Source: Lactarius indigo (Eukaryota; Basidiomycota; Agaricomycetes; Russulales; Russulaceae). From it: a stretch of DNA of 64,000 nucleotides. The stretch covers positions 62,001-126,000 of the forward strand of contig JAFKAC010000119.1 in NCBI GenBank assembly GCA_025766275.1, read 5' to 3'. Below are positions 23,791 through 37,677 of the stretch, in pieces (position 1 is the stretch's first letter; each line of letters opens with the position of its first letter). The notes under the pieces are model-generated. The model was given only the letters and a program-made list of their open reading frames with translations. It was not told the DNA's origin and did not search any database. The position numbers and the translations under genes were made by a program.

Positions 23791-24175
23791 GTTATGAGCG
23801 TGCTAGTGGTGACGTTGTGAAGAGCTGAAATGGCGTAAACTAGTGGCGCGTTACAAGTCCGACAACCGTTTCGACTTTTGTGACCAATGGGTGGCGTTGT
23901 ATAGTGCATTGTATCAGACTTATTACCTTGATGAGAAGCTTTCTCCGGATCTGAGCTTATCTATATCGATCCAAGGGCATGCGACGGCCGCATGTCTTCC
24001 TGTTGCGTATTCTCGGATGTCTCGCGCCAGGGTAAGGGGCGCTCCGTGTAACGGCAGGTGATTGCATCCCCTGTCGTGCATGGCTGGCTCATGTTCTGGG
24101 CCGAGCGTATCGTCGTCGTCGTGGTACTATATGAACCTAGTGGGTAGCGAGAAATTCCCCACATCGACTTCCATC
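23791..24175. other. Spacer, no gene supported
   Basis: One short frame (23843-24061) lacks any support and is probably chance. The region should hold the promoter of the next plus-strand gene. Confidence 0.45.
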
Positions 24176-25591
24176 ATGCCTTTCTTCGACATGTTTAAGC
24201 CAAAGAGGTCGCGCTCGAGGTTGTCCAGCTCAGAAAGGTTCTCGGACGATTCTGAGCTCTACGACCAAGTGCCAGCCTACGGCTCGCGGCCCACTGGCAC
24301 CTTGGGCTCAGGTCATACAGCGCCTGTCCATCGCTCTCAGCTGTACGCTAGCAGTCGAGCACAACACCACCCACGCCATGGGCCCACACTTCGCAGTCAC
24401 AGTTCCGGTTCCGAGCGGTTTACCCAGCCTGGAGCACAGGACCGGGACCAGGTACGCCACGCTTTTGCAATGCCCATCCCATCCACCTTTACGACCCGTT
24501 TGGCGATAGTCCTGGTATCGGGTCGAGCGTCCGAATTATCATCAAGGTCTACATGACGACTATTATTCTGAAGATGGCGATCGACACAGCGATACGTATG
24601 GGGCGGCGCCCGTGCATCTTATCTCTGAGTCTTCCAGAGTCGATAGTCCCGTCCCCACCGTGCACAGGCAGGGCGCCCCCCGCCCTGGCAGTCGCCTATA
24701 CGAGCAGTTTGCAGAATCTGCGGGCCTCCCGCCTTCGTCCGTGACACATGTGGACCTCCACGACCTCCACGAGGATGTCCCAGTGGAGGATTACGAAGGC
24801 TTCGATCAGCCCCAACGTAGCGCATCGACCCACTCCAACCCACTGTATCACGCTCCTACAAGCCACCACCACCAGCCATTGAGTCAGCGGCATCCACACC
24901 GACGTCCACAGCCTCACGCGTTTCAGGTGTGTTTAAGTTGGAGTGGACGTCATTGCCATATTTGGTTGACAAGTTTGACCTAATAGGGCCCCGTACACCT
25001 CGGTCCTACGTCTGAAAGCAGCCGGTCAGATGTAGTGCAGGCTTTGGATAATGGGGATCGCATCACGGTTGGTTGTTTTAATGCGGTGGTCCCATAATGT
25101 CCGCTTATCATCGATCGCGCTTAGATCCCTCGTCATTCTCCCGACAGGGGTCGATCTGGGTACGGATCTTATGGCCGGAGTACCAATCTTGAACGCACCT
25201 ACTACATTGTACCCCCCGGAATGAACGTTATCTTCCGTGACGAATACGGCAACGAATTAAAGCGGTAGGCCATCCTACTTCTCCGTCGGCCCAGACCTGT
25301 ACCGATCAAGAGGACTCTTCAGTGTCGGCGACTTCAGCAATGACGGCCCTTATGAGTACGATGAGGCACCCGTTGAGATAGCTGATGAACGTGGACGCAT
25401 TGTGTACAAGTGAAGTCCAACATCACTATCTGACATGAGGCACGTCGTGTATTGACATGGTTGTACTCAGAACTGGCGAGAATTATACGGATGATGGCTC
25501 AGAGGCGAGCGAAGCCGCCTACCGTGACCGCCCAAAGATCGTTCACTTGGGCCAATACGTATCCAATGGGTCCGTTTTTTTTCCCATTTGA
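24176..25591 (+). CDS. Uncharacterised basidiomycete protein
   Basis: Exons 24176-24451, 24510-24926, 24987-25067, 25125-25264, 25323-25409 and 25471-25591 close in phase to 373 aa. The first 270 residues are Ser/His/Pro/Tyr-rich and disordered. A compact C-terminal block follows: TYYIVPPGMNVIFRDEYGNE, RVGDFSN and EADERGRIVYK-like sequence. This resembles a conserved C-terminal motif I recall from Agaricomycete proteins of unknown function; I cannot name a domain. No signal peptide or membrane segment. The last junction (donor GTGAAG at 25410) is the least certain; without it the protein ends two residues after IVYK. Confidence 0.65.
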
Positions 25592-26340
25592 ATCTACCAT
25601 ACCACAAATGTGCTGATCGATCACCGACTGGTTCCAAAGCAGCTCCATGATTCCACGGTCCTCGTCCCCAATAACAGTTTCTCTGGATCGACGCGGTTAT
25701 CACCGGCACATACAATTGTGAGTTGCGAAGCACACCAGTTGCACAACGTCCAACTAACTGTGGAGCGATCAGGGAACATTCAGAAGACGGCAGTTTTGGT
25801 GGATCCCAAGGATCAGATCGCTCGCTTAGCCCTCATGTTCCCCATGCCCTCTCAGAGTTAGCGCATTTCACGCATTTCCATATTTGCTGTTACTCATTGA
25901 TTTTAGTGGTAGCGCTTCCGGACACCCTCACCCGGCTGCGAATTACATGCATAGGCCTCGTCTGGATCAACCCCGTCTGGATCAGCCCAGGTTGCGCACG
26001 ATATATCCGTAGTGGCACTACAAAAAAAAATAGGATGAACATTCCGGCCATACAATTGTGTATACATATACCCTAAGCTTTTTTTATCCCGTTATCCGTA
26101 CTAGTAGTTCTGTTATGCGTTCTCATAGTAAAATATTATATCCACTCTAACAGCGAAGGTGCTCTGCCGGCCCACCCGAAAGTTGCCGGAACTGGGCCAG
26201 GGTAGAACGAGGTCTCCGCTAATCTAAGACGAGCTTTACGTTGGCCCATTCCGGAGAACCTAAGTCCTTCTGGTGTCGAAGCCGTAATCTCTGCCTATAT
26301 CGGGCATTGGTGCAGCAACCCCGAGAGCCTGGTCCAAGTG
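25592..26340. other. Convergent intergenic region
   Basis: No gene supported. Contains an A9 tract near 26020 and the 3' flanks of the two neighbouring genes. Confidence 0.5.
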
Positions 26341-27825
26341 TTAAATAGGCGCTCGGGTCGATGTTAGCAGGGGCGTACGACAATGATCTTCCAAGTTCCG
26401 CACGACCACACTACAAACCGTAGCGTGGGCCAGGTCTAAAATGCTGGACTCGTCTACGCGTGCGCAGTTGATGACAGTGATTCGCTCAATGGGGTCGAAA
26501 GAGGTCCTTGGACCGCTATCTGGACCGATCCTGGACCGAACAAGTTCCACCAAGGCCCGGCCGGCTAATTGCTCGCACCAGCGGAGATCTAGACGCTTGA
26601 GGCGGGGGCACGAGCCATTGGGACCGTGGAGGGACAACAGCGCTTCATCTGGAATTTCTGTCTCGTGGAGTCGTAGCTCCTCCAAGACAGGTAGAGAAGA
26701 GAAGCATTGCACGAAGTCGTCCCTACGAATGTCGACGTCGTGTAGCTCCAGCAACTTGAGCTGAGGGTTCGATGACTTGAGAAATTGGAGTAGGGCTTCA
26801 CCTGTACCTTCGTGGGGATGATTCAATGGCGGCTCCGTCGAGCGAAGGTGAAGAGATCGAAGGGCAGGGGCGCGAATATGTCGTAAGACGTCGTTGAAAT
26901 CTGGTGGGGCATCTACTATCAGGCACTCCAGGTGATGCAAGTAGGTTTCTGTTGTGAGGTCTTCGTCATTTTGAATGATTTGTGAAAAGTACGAGGGGAT
27001 TATAAGTGTTAGACTCCGAAGAGCGGAAAGTTGTCCTAGCATATGCAGAGCAGCAGACAATGATGGGCGCGAGGACGGAATGTCGGTCAACTCTATGGAT
27101 AGTTCGACGACAGTCTTCGGGAGGCTAGGCGGAAACCTGTTGCAAACGATGCGTACACAGGAAAGGGAAGGTGTATCTGAAAACGCGTCATCGAGTCCCG
27201 CCAATTCATCTACGCCCAGTTCCGTCGCAACGCCGATGGAGAAGCTTGTAATGTCGAGGGTACGTAGGTTAGGGATAGGGCGACGGCATTGTGACAAGAT
27301 CTCGCTGGCTTGTTGGACAAACCTCGTGCTGAGAGTCAGGCTGCGCCATTGGGAAGCGTGATCCAGAATAAGTTCAAAGGCGTCGAGGATATAAGGGTCG
27401 AGAACCCGGATGTCGACTGCGACACGTAATGGGGAATGAAGAGCCCTGGAAAGCCATAAGCGGGTCTTCGCAATGGCGTCCAGACTGTCACTGGTAAGGT
27501 GGATGTACGACCACACCCGCGGGAAAAAACTAGCTCGCCGCCATTTTCTGCAGACGTGGGAGACAACAAGTGGCGCATTAACCCATCCGCCCGCCGCGCA
27601 ATGTTCGAATATGAGAGACAGGACATCGTCAGGAGCGTGCAGGGCCATAGAAATCGACCCCCGGCATTTAGCAATGGCGTCCACATGTCGTGCCCTTTGC
27701 GCACGAAGCTGTTGAACTCGTCGGAGGATGGACTGGATTACAGTGTCTAGGGATTCAATTTCTAGCTCATGACTACGAATAGTTGCGTGGATAGCGAAGA
27801 TTTCATCGGTCGGGACTCTATCCAT
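26341..27825 (-). CDS. F-box protein with leucine-rich repeats
   Basis: Single-exon gene of 494 aa. The N-terminus has a coiled-coil helix (IESLDTVIQSILRRVQQLRA), then an F-box-like motif (LHAPDDVLSLIFEHCA near residues 60-80) followed by VSHVCRKWRRASFFPRVWSYI, the common layout of the expanded Agaricomycete F-box family. Irregular leucine-rich repeats fill the rest. Such proteins are thought to present substrates to SCF ubiquitin ligases; the target cannot be told. The frame is open 80 codons further upstream, but the ATG at 27825 (MDRVPTDEIF) fits the family start better. Confidence 0.85.
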   Translation of the reverse strand: MDRVPTDEIFAIHATIRSHELEIESLDTVIQSILRRVQQLRAQRARHVDAIAKCRGSISMALHAPDDVLSLIFEHCAAGGWVNAPLVVSHVCRKWRRASFFPRVWSYIHLTSDSLDAIAKTRLWLSRALHSPLRVAVDIRVLDPYILDAFELILDHASQWRSLTLSTRFVQQASEILSQCRRPIPNLRTLDITSFSIGVATELGVDELAGLDDAFSDTPSLSCVRIVCNRFPPSLPKTVVELSIELTDIPSSRPSLSAALHMLGQLSALRSLTLIIPSYFSQIIQNDEDLTTETYLHHLECLIVDAPPDFNDVLRHIRAPALRSLHLRSTEPPLNHPHEGTGEALLQFLKSSNPQLKLLELHDVDIRRDDFVQCFSSLPVLEELRLHETEIPDEALLSLHGPNGSCPRLKRLDLRWCEQLAGRALVELVRSRIGPDSGPRTSFDPIERITVINCARVDESSILDLAHATVCSVVVRNLEDHCRTPLLTSTRAPI

Positions 27826-28861
27826 GTTGGAAAATAAGATCAAGAACCCTTCCAAAGAGCGACACGACGACGTCAGTCGATAGAGTGCGCGCATGTGTGA
27901 GGGGTGCGAATACCTTGAATTCTGAACCTTTCTCGTGAAGTGATCACCTTCAACCGCAGCGCGACACCCCAGCAGTTGTCTCCAAGGAACACAGTGAGGG
28001 AGCGGAACGGACGCCGGAGATACTGGTGGGTGTAAACGGTGACAGGAAAAAGAGGGAACGGACAACCCTCAGAATAACCAGCGTAAGGAGGCTGGCAAAG
28101 AGTGGAATCCGAAAAGAGCCAAAGTTGGAGACGAATTGTAAATGGGTGGCATATATAGAGTGGAGTGGGTCACGACCCCGGAAGATGGAAGAAGTTTAGG
28201 CACCAGAGCAGTGACGAAAGGGCGGCGGCATTCTCGCTCGGAGTAAGTTGTTGAGCATGTGCCACAAGTTCCAAGTCCCTCGAGCCTTGTTTTGGACCAT
28301 TCCATGCACACATCTCCAATGCGTTGCGGTCGGCCCGAGTCTCGTCGTCTTCTCTCAGATGCAATGATAACGCTGGAGTGACTGCTCGCACTTCGACTAA
28401 AGTAGTATATTGCATATCATGATAAGCGGGGTTGGTGACTGCACTGAGTCAAGTTGGCCGTGAAATCAGGTCACGTACATTATGCCCAAGCTGTGGTGAT
28501 GTGAAAATATCGCCCCTTCGCAACCATGGCGGTCTACGGAGACCTGCTATCCCCAGTCGAGGTCCCACGCACGTCGCCCTTGCGCGTGGTTCTTGGAGTG
28601 TGGGAACTGTGTACCAGTGGGAGCGGAAACACGGCTGAGGATTCCGCCCATTTACGTCACTGTGGCCTCCTGTTCCGTCCGCATGCACGGAGCGTGAGAC
28701 CGCTCTGAAAGACTGCTCTGAAGTGGCATTTACTCTCTGGTAATGCACAGAGTAGTGTTTTGGCGTCTGACAAATGCCTCACTGTTCCATCACGTCGCGT
28801 ACAATACACATCCACAGGTGGTACTACACTCCTCCCTTTCCCTTACAACACCTGTCAAGTT
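27826..28861. other. Upstream region of the F-box gene
   Basis: About 1 kb without a supported gene. It includes the upstream open extension of the F-box frame and the 3' flank of the formaldehyde dehydrogenase gene. Confidence 0.5.
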
Positions 28862-31429
<2,568 letters not shown>

Positions 31430-31609
31430 GAATTCGGAAGTTGATCCCCCACACGCGTGTTACAGCGAGAATATGTGTATATTACATAGCTGTGATTAGC
31501 GTACTCAGTGCACAATAGGATCTCTAAAGAGTATAGCAGGACAAGATAAGGAGATGCGATGTAGTTAGTCTCGGGGTCCCGGAGTCCTATATATATACGA
31601 AGGGGTTCA

Positions 31610-33366
31610 TTATGCTGTAAGGAAGGGGTTACATCCACATACAATCGCGCGCACAATGAAGCTCAAGACACTTCCAATCACCAACCCACCAACAATACAA
31701 AAGCTTGCGATTGGCGCCGCGAGGTCGACGTCCTCTTTGCGGCCCATTAGCTGGGGGTTGTGATCGAGCGATGACGCACTCATGAGGCACATGCTTGATA
31801 CGTAACCGTTGCTCAACGCAAAGGCGAACAATAATAGCATGAATAATGCGTCTGAGCTTATCATCGGTGGTGCCGATGGCGATGAAGCGTCGCGTTGAAG
31901 GTTGCACGCCAGGAAGAGCGGAATGAAGAGTGTTCGCGCGAGCGAGAGTCCCAACAGGTTCTTCGCAGACCAGACGAGGAGCCTCGGGATACTACAGAGG
32001 TACCGCCCGAACCAATCGCCAATGCCGAAGACGAGGAAGTGGAGCGAACTGAAAAAGAGTGGGTGTATTGCGGGATTTGTGGGGACAATTGAGATTGTAA
32101 TGGTGGGAAAGACGGACTGTGTCGGATATCATGTTGTGTCAAAAGTTCGAACGATGGTGCTCGATGACTTACAAGGGTGACTATGAAGACATAAGCAACT
32201 GCAACTTCATATATGATGTTCCTCCGTGTGATGCTTAGGATCTGGTCCCACATCGCCTTGGAATCCGATACCCTGGCATCGGAACCACTGGGAGCTGGTA
32301 AGAGGAAGTCTGCAGAGATTGACAGTGTGCGTTGCCTCCGTGGTTTATCAGCTGGCACGACAGCCCGGTACGAGGGTAGGCGCGTCATCCAGACGTTCGC
32401 GGTTCCGCAGACAAGTAAAAATGAAGCAGAAATACTAAAAAATAGCCTTGCGGACTTTGTCTCGGCAGCCCCATCGGTAGGGCCGACTTGGGAAGAATGC
32501 AACGACGTGGCCGCACTGATGAGCTGTACAGAAGAGAGGATGACGGCAACGATGGCCTGACCAGACATCAAGGATTGGATTATAGAAGGGCCAAAGAGAG
32601 AGGCCACGGCAATCACGGATGTTTGTAAGTAGGCGCCAGCACCAGCTAGCGCGATCCCTGTGGTAATGACGAATGTAATAAATATGCCCTCAGGGAGATC
32701 GACGAAAGTGCTGAGAGTGAGGAGACCTGTGAGGCAAGCAAGGCAGAGCATCGACCATCTAGTTCGTTCAGCGGGCGGGACCTGTATCATTCGTTGAGCA
32801 ATTATAGAAGAGATACATTGTGACACACGGACCTTCTTCGAAGTAATTGTTGCATGAGCGAGGAAAAGGAAGTTGGAGAGTGTGAATGTAGTTGCGAGAT
32901 ATGAACCGAAAGTGCTTCGGATGGAAGAGCGCTGCAATTGCGAGATAAAATATGGCTCCGCGGTGATCATGACTACCAGCTGAATAAGCTTGCATGGTGC
33001 GCGAGGAGAAGTCACCAACTCACCATTCCAAGGTAAGAGAACTGCAGCGCCGAGCATGAAATGGATCCATTGTATTCGACCGTCTACTGGAGTACCAGAG
33101 GGCGTGGGCTCATCATCGATAGTATTTTCTTCTATGTCGTCTGATACCAATTCTGCCTCTGCTATGACAGAAGGTATATGTATTTCCTGTGCAAGGTCCG
33201 GGGTTTGTGGAAGAGCATGATAGGGGGTATCTATCGAGGAGATGGAGGAGGAACGACGTCTCCCAAGCATGACTGGTTTGATGAAAGGGACAGTGGAGGG
33301 GTCCGCGGCAGAGGAACGACGATTGCGAGAATAAATAGGGGGAATGTGCGAACTTGAATCGGACAT
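31610..33366 (-). CDS. FUN26: Equilibrative nucleoside transporter (ENT/SLC29)
   Basis: Membrane transporter for nucleosides, probably vacuolar as in yeast Fun26. A hydrophilic N-terminus of about 95 residues (Ser/Arg-rich, then acidic) precedes the first helix, which carries the ENT signature region HFMLGAAVLLPWN. Later helices include LACLTGLLTLSTFV, FVITTGIALAGAGAYLQTSV and SLMSGQAIVAVILSS, a conserved ENT segment. A cytosolic loop contains PSYRAVVPADKPRRQR. The C-terminal exon (from about 31960) gives several helices, ending at 31610. Five or so exons, GT-AG. The C-terminal residues RAIVCGCNPFLTA match the family's short tail. Confidence 0.87.
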
Positions 33367-33529
33367 GACTGCCTGGTCGGGTGTAGTCTATAATGTCGTG
33401 TGGGTGTCGTGTGGTGAATGGAACAGGACCGCAATCAAGCCGAATCGGGTTATGAATCATCTCTCATCTGACTCACTAGATCTCACGACTATGTCACCGT
33501 CATCTCTATATATGGTAAGTTCCCAACTA

Positions 33530-34774
33530 CTACGAGGTAGCTGGAACAATCTGGTTTGGCTCGTTCTTGAGCACCAAATTACGCAGCCGCTCGTCTTGTT
33601 TACGCTCCTTCCTCGCCCGGCGCACCTTCTGCCTGAGTACTGCCGCCTCTCCGCCACGATGAACCCAACGCCTCTTCTTCTCCTCGCGAAGGTCTGCCGC
33701 CAGCCGCTCGCGCCACTTCCACACTGCCTCGGCACGAGCCTCACGCCGGGTCCGGCCTTTGAGATCCTTCAGCTCGTGTCGCACGTACTGAGCGAGCAGC
33801 TCGCGCTGCCGGGCCTGCACCGCCTGCCAGCGTGCCTGCTTCTTCGCCCGGCTGTGCGGGTTCGACAGTTCCTTTTGCAAGTGAAGTTCCACCGGGGCTG
33901 CTGCATCATACGTGTGCTTTTCGGGGTCGAGCACCGACTGGATGTAGTCGTTCTCGGCGTCGACCTGGGGCGCCTCTGCGTTCTCGTCAGACGGGAGTGT
34001 AAATGGCTTGTATGTGACCGCCATCACGTCCTCCGCTTTCGAGGTGTATAGTGTAGCTTTCGGGCAGGTTTTAGAATTGCGCTATGCATACGAGAAAATG
34101 CGACACACATTCATATTTTGGACGTTCTGGTCGCTTCGGCCAGGGAATTTTGATGCGGCCCGAGGTATTGCTAGTCCCAGGAAGCCTTGGCGTTGTTCCC
34201 GCTGCGAAGCGTTCCCATTCGTAACGGGCACCCATGGGTTGCCAGTAAGGTTTCGAAGTGCCGACGCGGGTAGCGAAGACCCTGACATGTCGATAAGGTA
34301 TATGAAGAACAGGCGAGAAGAGGTCGAACGTACGGAAGTGTACGCGCTTCGATAGCCTTGCCTCTAGGCGGAAACTCAAAGTCACCAATAAATAGCTGGC
34401 ATCGTGAATAATGCACGTTTTTCAAGCCACCTTCAGTCTTGGAAAGCCCCAATTAAACAAAGTGGCATAAGAAAAAAAACTGGGACTCGACACACCTTGG
34501 CTGCCGCTCCCTTGAGGAACACACGGTTCGAGAGCTTGTTTATCTTTGCCACCTCGAGCAGCTTTCCCTCTTTGTCTCCGATTATTCTAACCCTGTCTCC
34601 GGGAACGATATTCCAATATTTGATGCGGTCCTTCGGTTTGGCGGCCTTGACCAAAATATCTTCGAACGAATACCGCTTCAGGTGGCTGAGGGGGAAGGGC
34701 TGCAAGTGAAAAAAGTCCTTTGTCCACGGGCTGCTTGTGATTGCACCGCGAATCTGCGCCGCACTGAGAGGCAT
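33530..34774 (-). CDS. MRPL40: Mitochondrial ribosomal protein uL24m
   Basis: Exons 34774-34496, 34437-34334, 34281-34109 and 34035-33530 close in phase to 353 aa. The N-terminal KOW domain reads IKYWNIVPGDRVRIIGDKEGK at residues 51-71, then LEVAKINKLSNRVFLKG, as in bacterial L24 and yeast Mrpl40. KPYWQPMGARYEWERFA and IKIPWPKRPERPKYE follow, typical of the mitochondrial protein. The fourth exon looks like a separate small gene starting MAVTYKPFTL, but the acceptor CTCGAAAG joins it in frame (KYESEDVMAVTYKP). It adds a long, basic, coiled C-terminal extension (RRARKERKQDERLRNL), a common feature of fungal mitochondrial ribosomal proteins. Confidence 0.87.
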
Positions 34775-35016
34775 GGCGCTGTAAATGCCAGGCTAGCACG
34801 CGTATTCACAGACCCAACTGACCGCGTAACACGGCTGGGGTGTGACTGACTAAGCACCATTCTCCGGTCACAGAGTGTCACGTAACAGCACGTGACCGCG
34901 AATGTCACGACGCTAACACAGGGCACACTGCACAGGATACATTGGGTACCAACCAAGTACAACAGGGAAAGTTTAGCGCAACAACAGTCAAGACGAGGTA
35001 TCGTTCCGCTTCCGTA

Positions 35017-37510
35017 CTATCCCACAGGCACAGACCGCGAAAGCTGCGTTGTACTACTCCAAGCTACAGAAGAAGAACTCGGTTCTTCAGATTCGAGAGA
35101 CTGCGAAGATGACGTTAGAAAGAAAGCAGGAAATGAGAACAATAGAAAATTCCCTACTTCTAAAAGCATGCTCACGACCCCATCCACCTCGGATGTTGGT
35201 ATGCCTCCACAGCCGGCGGCAATCAGTCGACGGTAGTCCGCCATCCGTCCACCAGTGCCCGCTTCGGCCTGGAAACGCACAAACTCGTCAAACATTTCCT
35301 TCCGGCGCTTTCGATGCCGCGCGAGTTCTTCCCGTAAGGCTTCGCACGCAGCCCGCAGGGACTCTGGGTCTGTCGGAATATCAGTGTGCAACGCAATCAG
35401 GTCTGACACATCTTCCACCACGGGTGCCGCCTTGCGCTTTGTGCCTGCTCTGTTGGTGCCAAGTTCGTCGTCGAGTGCAGGCTCTTCAAGCGTGTACAGA
35501 GAGAGCAAAGGCAAAGGCGCGAGTACACCCCCCGTAGCATCCCGCACGGCCTTTTCGCGTTCCTCTTCGTCCTTGACCCACTTCTCCCATCCGAGGCGAT
35601 ACCGCTTGCCCATCTTTGCGCTGAGCTCGGTCTCCATCTTCTGCAGTGTCCCGCGCGACTCGTCGAGGCCTTGACTCTGCACCTTGAGCTGGCCTACCGC
35701 CCGCTGAGACTCGAGGATCTCAGCTTGGATGTTACCCAACAATGCATGAGCTTGATTGAGATCCCGTTCCTTGTCACGTAGTTCTTGGTCGAATGATGCC
35801 GCTAAACTGTCGAGCATGCTGGCCATATCAGTGATCGCGCGTGTGCTCGCTGTCTGCGCGGCAGTTGAGTGGTGCAGCGGCATACGGTCGCCGTTCGCTG
35901 GCGCAAAGGCGTAGTTTGCGGGTGCTTGCACAGGCGGATACGCTGCTTGAACGTTGCGGAACGACATCGAAAGCGCTCGCGATGGCATCACTGGCGAGGA
36001 ACGGAAACGTTCGTCCTCCAAGATGTAGTCTTCTGTGCTCTTTCCGTCGCGATTTGCAATTTTTGGATCGGCACCGTGGTCGATGAGGAGTTTTACCAGG
36101 CGTTTGCTGCGACACCGCGCAGCCATCGTCAGCGCTGTCTCCCCGTCCTCGTCTTGAAAGTTGATGATGTCCGCAAGCTCGCGAGGGTAGTCTGACAGCC
36201 GGTTTAGTACCGTCTCCATGTAATATCGCGCGGCGTGCGTCTTGCCCTTTGACATGGCCACGTCGACGATATGGTGGAACACGGTCCGATTGTAATTGTC
36301 TATGTTAAGTGTGGAACGGTGCAGCAACTCGTACAGCTCAGGGAATTTTCGCACGTCATAGTTATTGGCAAACATGACACTGCGCATAAGCGCCGTTTGA
36401 CCGGATTTGTTCACTTTGAATACATCCGCGCCTGCGGAGAGTAGAAACTTGACGATTCGGATACGGCCCATTGCGCATGCCCAGTGCAATGCAGTGTGCC
36501 CCTCATCGTCGATGGCCATGTTCGGGTCCAGGTCGGGCGGGGGATTGATAAGAATTGGAGGAATTTGGTTTGAGTCGGAAATAAAGTACTCCAGGATTTG
36601 ATCGCCATAGGACCGGTCATCAACCGTTCCGTTCGCTCCGGGTAGAGGATCTGGGTCGGAATCATCCTCGTGGGCATCTAACTGCGCGCGCCGAGGAAGT
36701 TTGCCGCGCTTCCGCGAGTCAGGAGAGGGTGAAGGGGGGGCGTGATCGGGGCTTCGGTAGGGGAGGGTGGGCTCTGGGGAACTGCGGATGGGAGAGGGTG
36801 TGCGTGAGCTGGATGAAGCTCTGGAGGGGGAAGGTGACATCGACCCGTCCTCCGATCCACGCATCGTCTCGTCCACAGCGTCCGGCTCTTCACCTCCGTC
36901 GCCTGCTTTGCGCGTACGGGCGTTGGGAACGCTGCCATCCGTGCCCGCGCGCCGAGGGGGCCGCCCGGTCGTCGGAGCAACCATGTGCTTCGGGGCGAGT
37001 GGTGGGCTCTTCGCCGCAGGTTGGAATTCAATGATGGGCCGTAGAAGGTTCTCGCAGTTGTATTGTTTCGCGAGCTGCAGACCACGCTCGAGAGGGATCC
37101 ATGTACCTTGAGAGAAATCAATAAGCAAAGTCTTCCGTGAGTGCGGAGGGTCGCACCCTGGTATTTCCCATAGCCGCCTTGGACTTTCTCGTGTTCGCCT
37201 TTCTGGATTTCACGTTCGAGGACCCGGGTACGCTGTGGTTTGTCGAAGCCAGCGACTTTTAGAATCTGCGTGGCGTTAAGCCACGAGTCCGAGCGCCGGC
37301 GCATGACTGCGACACCTTTACACATCCTGCGCGGACAGTGAGACTGCGCAGACGCGCATTCGGGTTAACCGATAAACTCACAGCTCGTAGACAGGAATTC
37401 CACTATAAGTGGCCTGTACGACGCGGGGGAAATTGTGGGTGAGAACAACGGACACGGTGAGTGGGATGTACCTTGAAAATCTGATGGGATTCTGGCATGG
37501 CTGATGGCAT
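35017..37510 (-). CDS. MBP1: APSES cell-cycle transcription factor, Mbp1 type
   Basis: DNA-binding subunit of an MBF/SBF-type complex that drives G1/S genes. Exons from ATG 37498 (or in-frame 37510) are 37498-37472, 37413-37382, 37326-37157 and 37106 onward, with a last intron at 35157-35101; about 753 aa. The APSES domain fills residues 8-105: [62 protein letters not shown] Ser/Pro-rich linker leads to ankyrin repeats near residues 275-420 ([40 protein letters not shown]). A coiled-coil and a C-terminal heterodimer-type region ([18 protein letters not shown]) follow. The final 57-nt intron is in frame without a stop. Confidence 0.93.
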
Positions 37511-37677
37511 ATGTCGCGACGAGGGATTGTTTTGACGTCGCGAGACACACGACGAGAGTGTAACCGCACTGATAACAGCAAGAGCAGCCGAGCGACAGTG
37601 GACCCGAATGATGTACGGGCGCGTGCTTCAACAAGTATAAACAACTCGCAACTCGGTCCTATTGTAAGACTATTATA

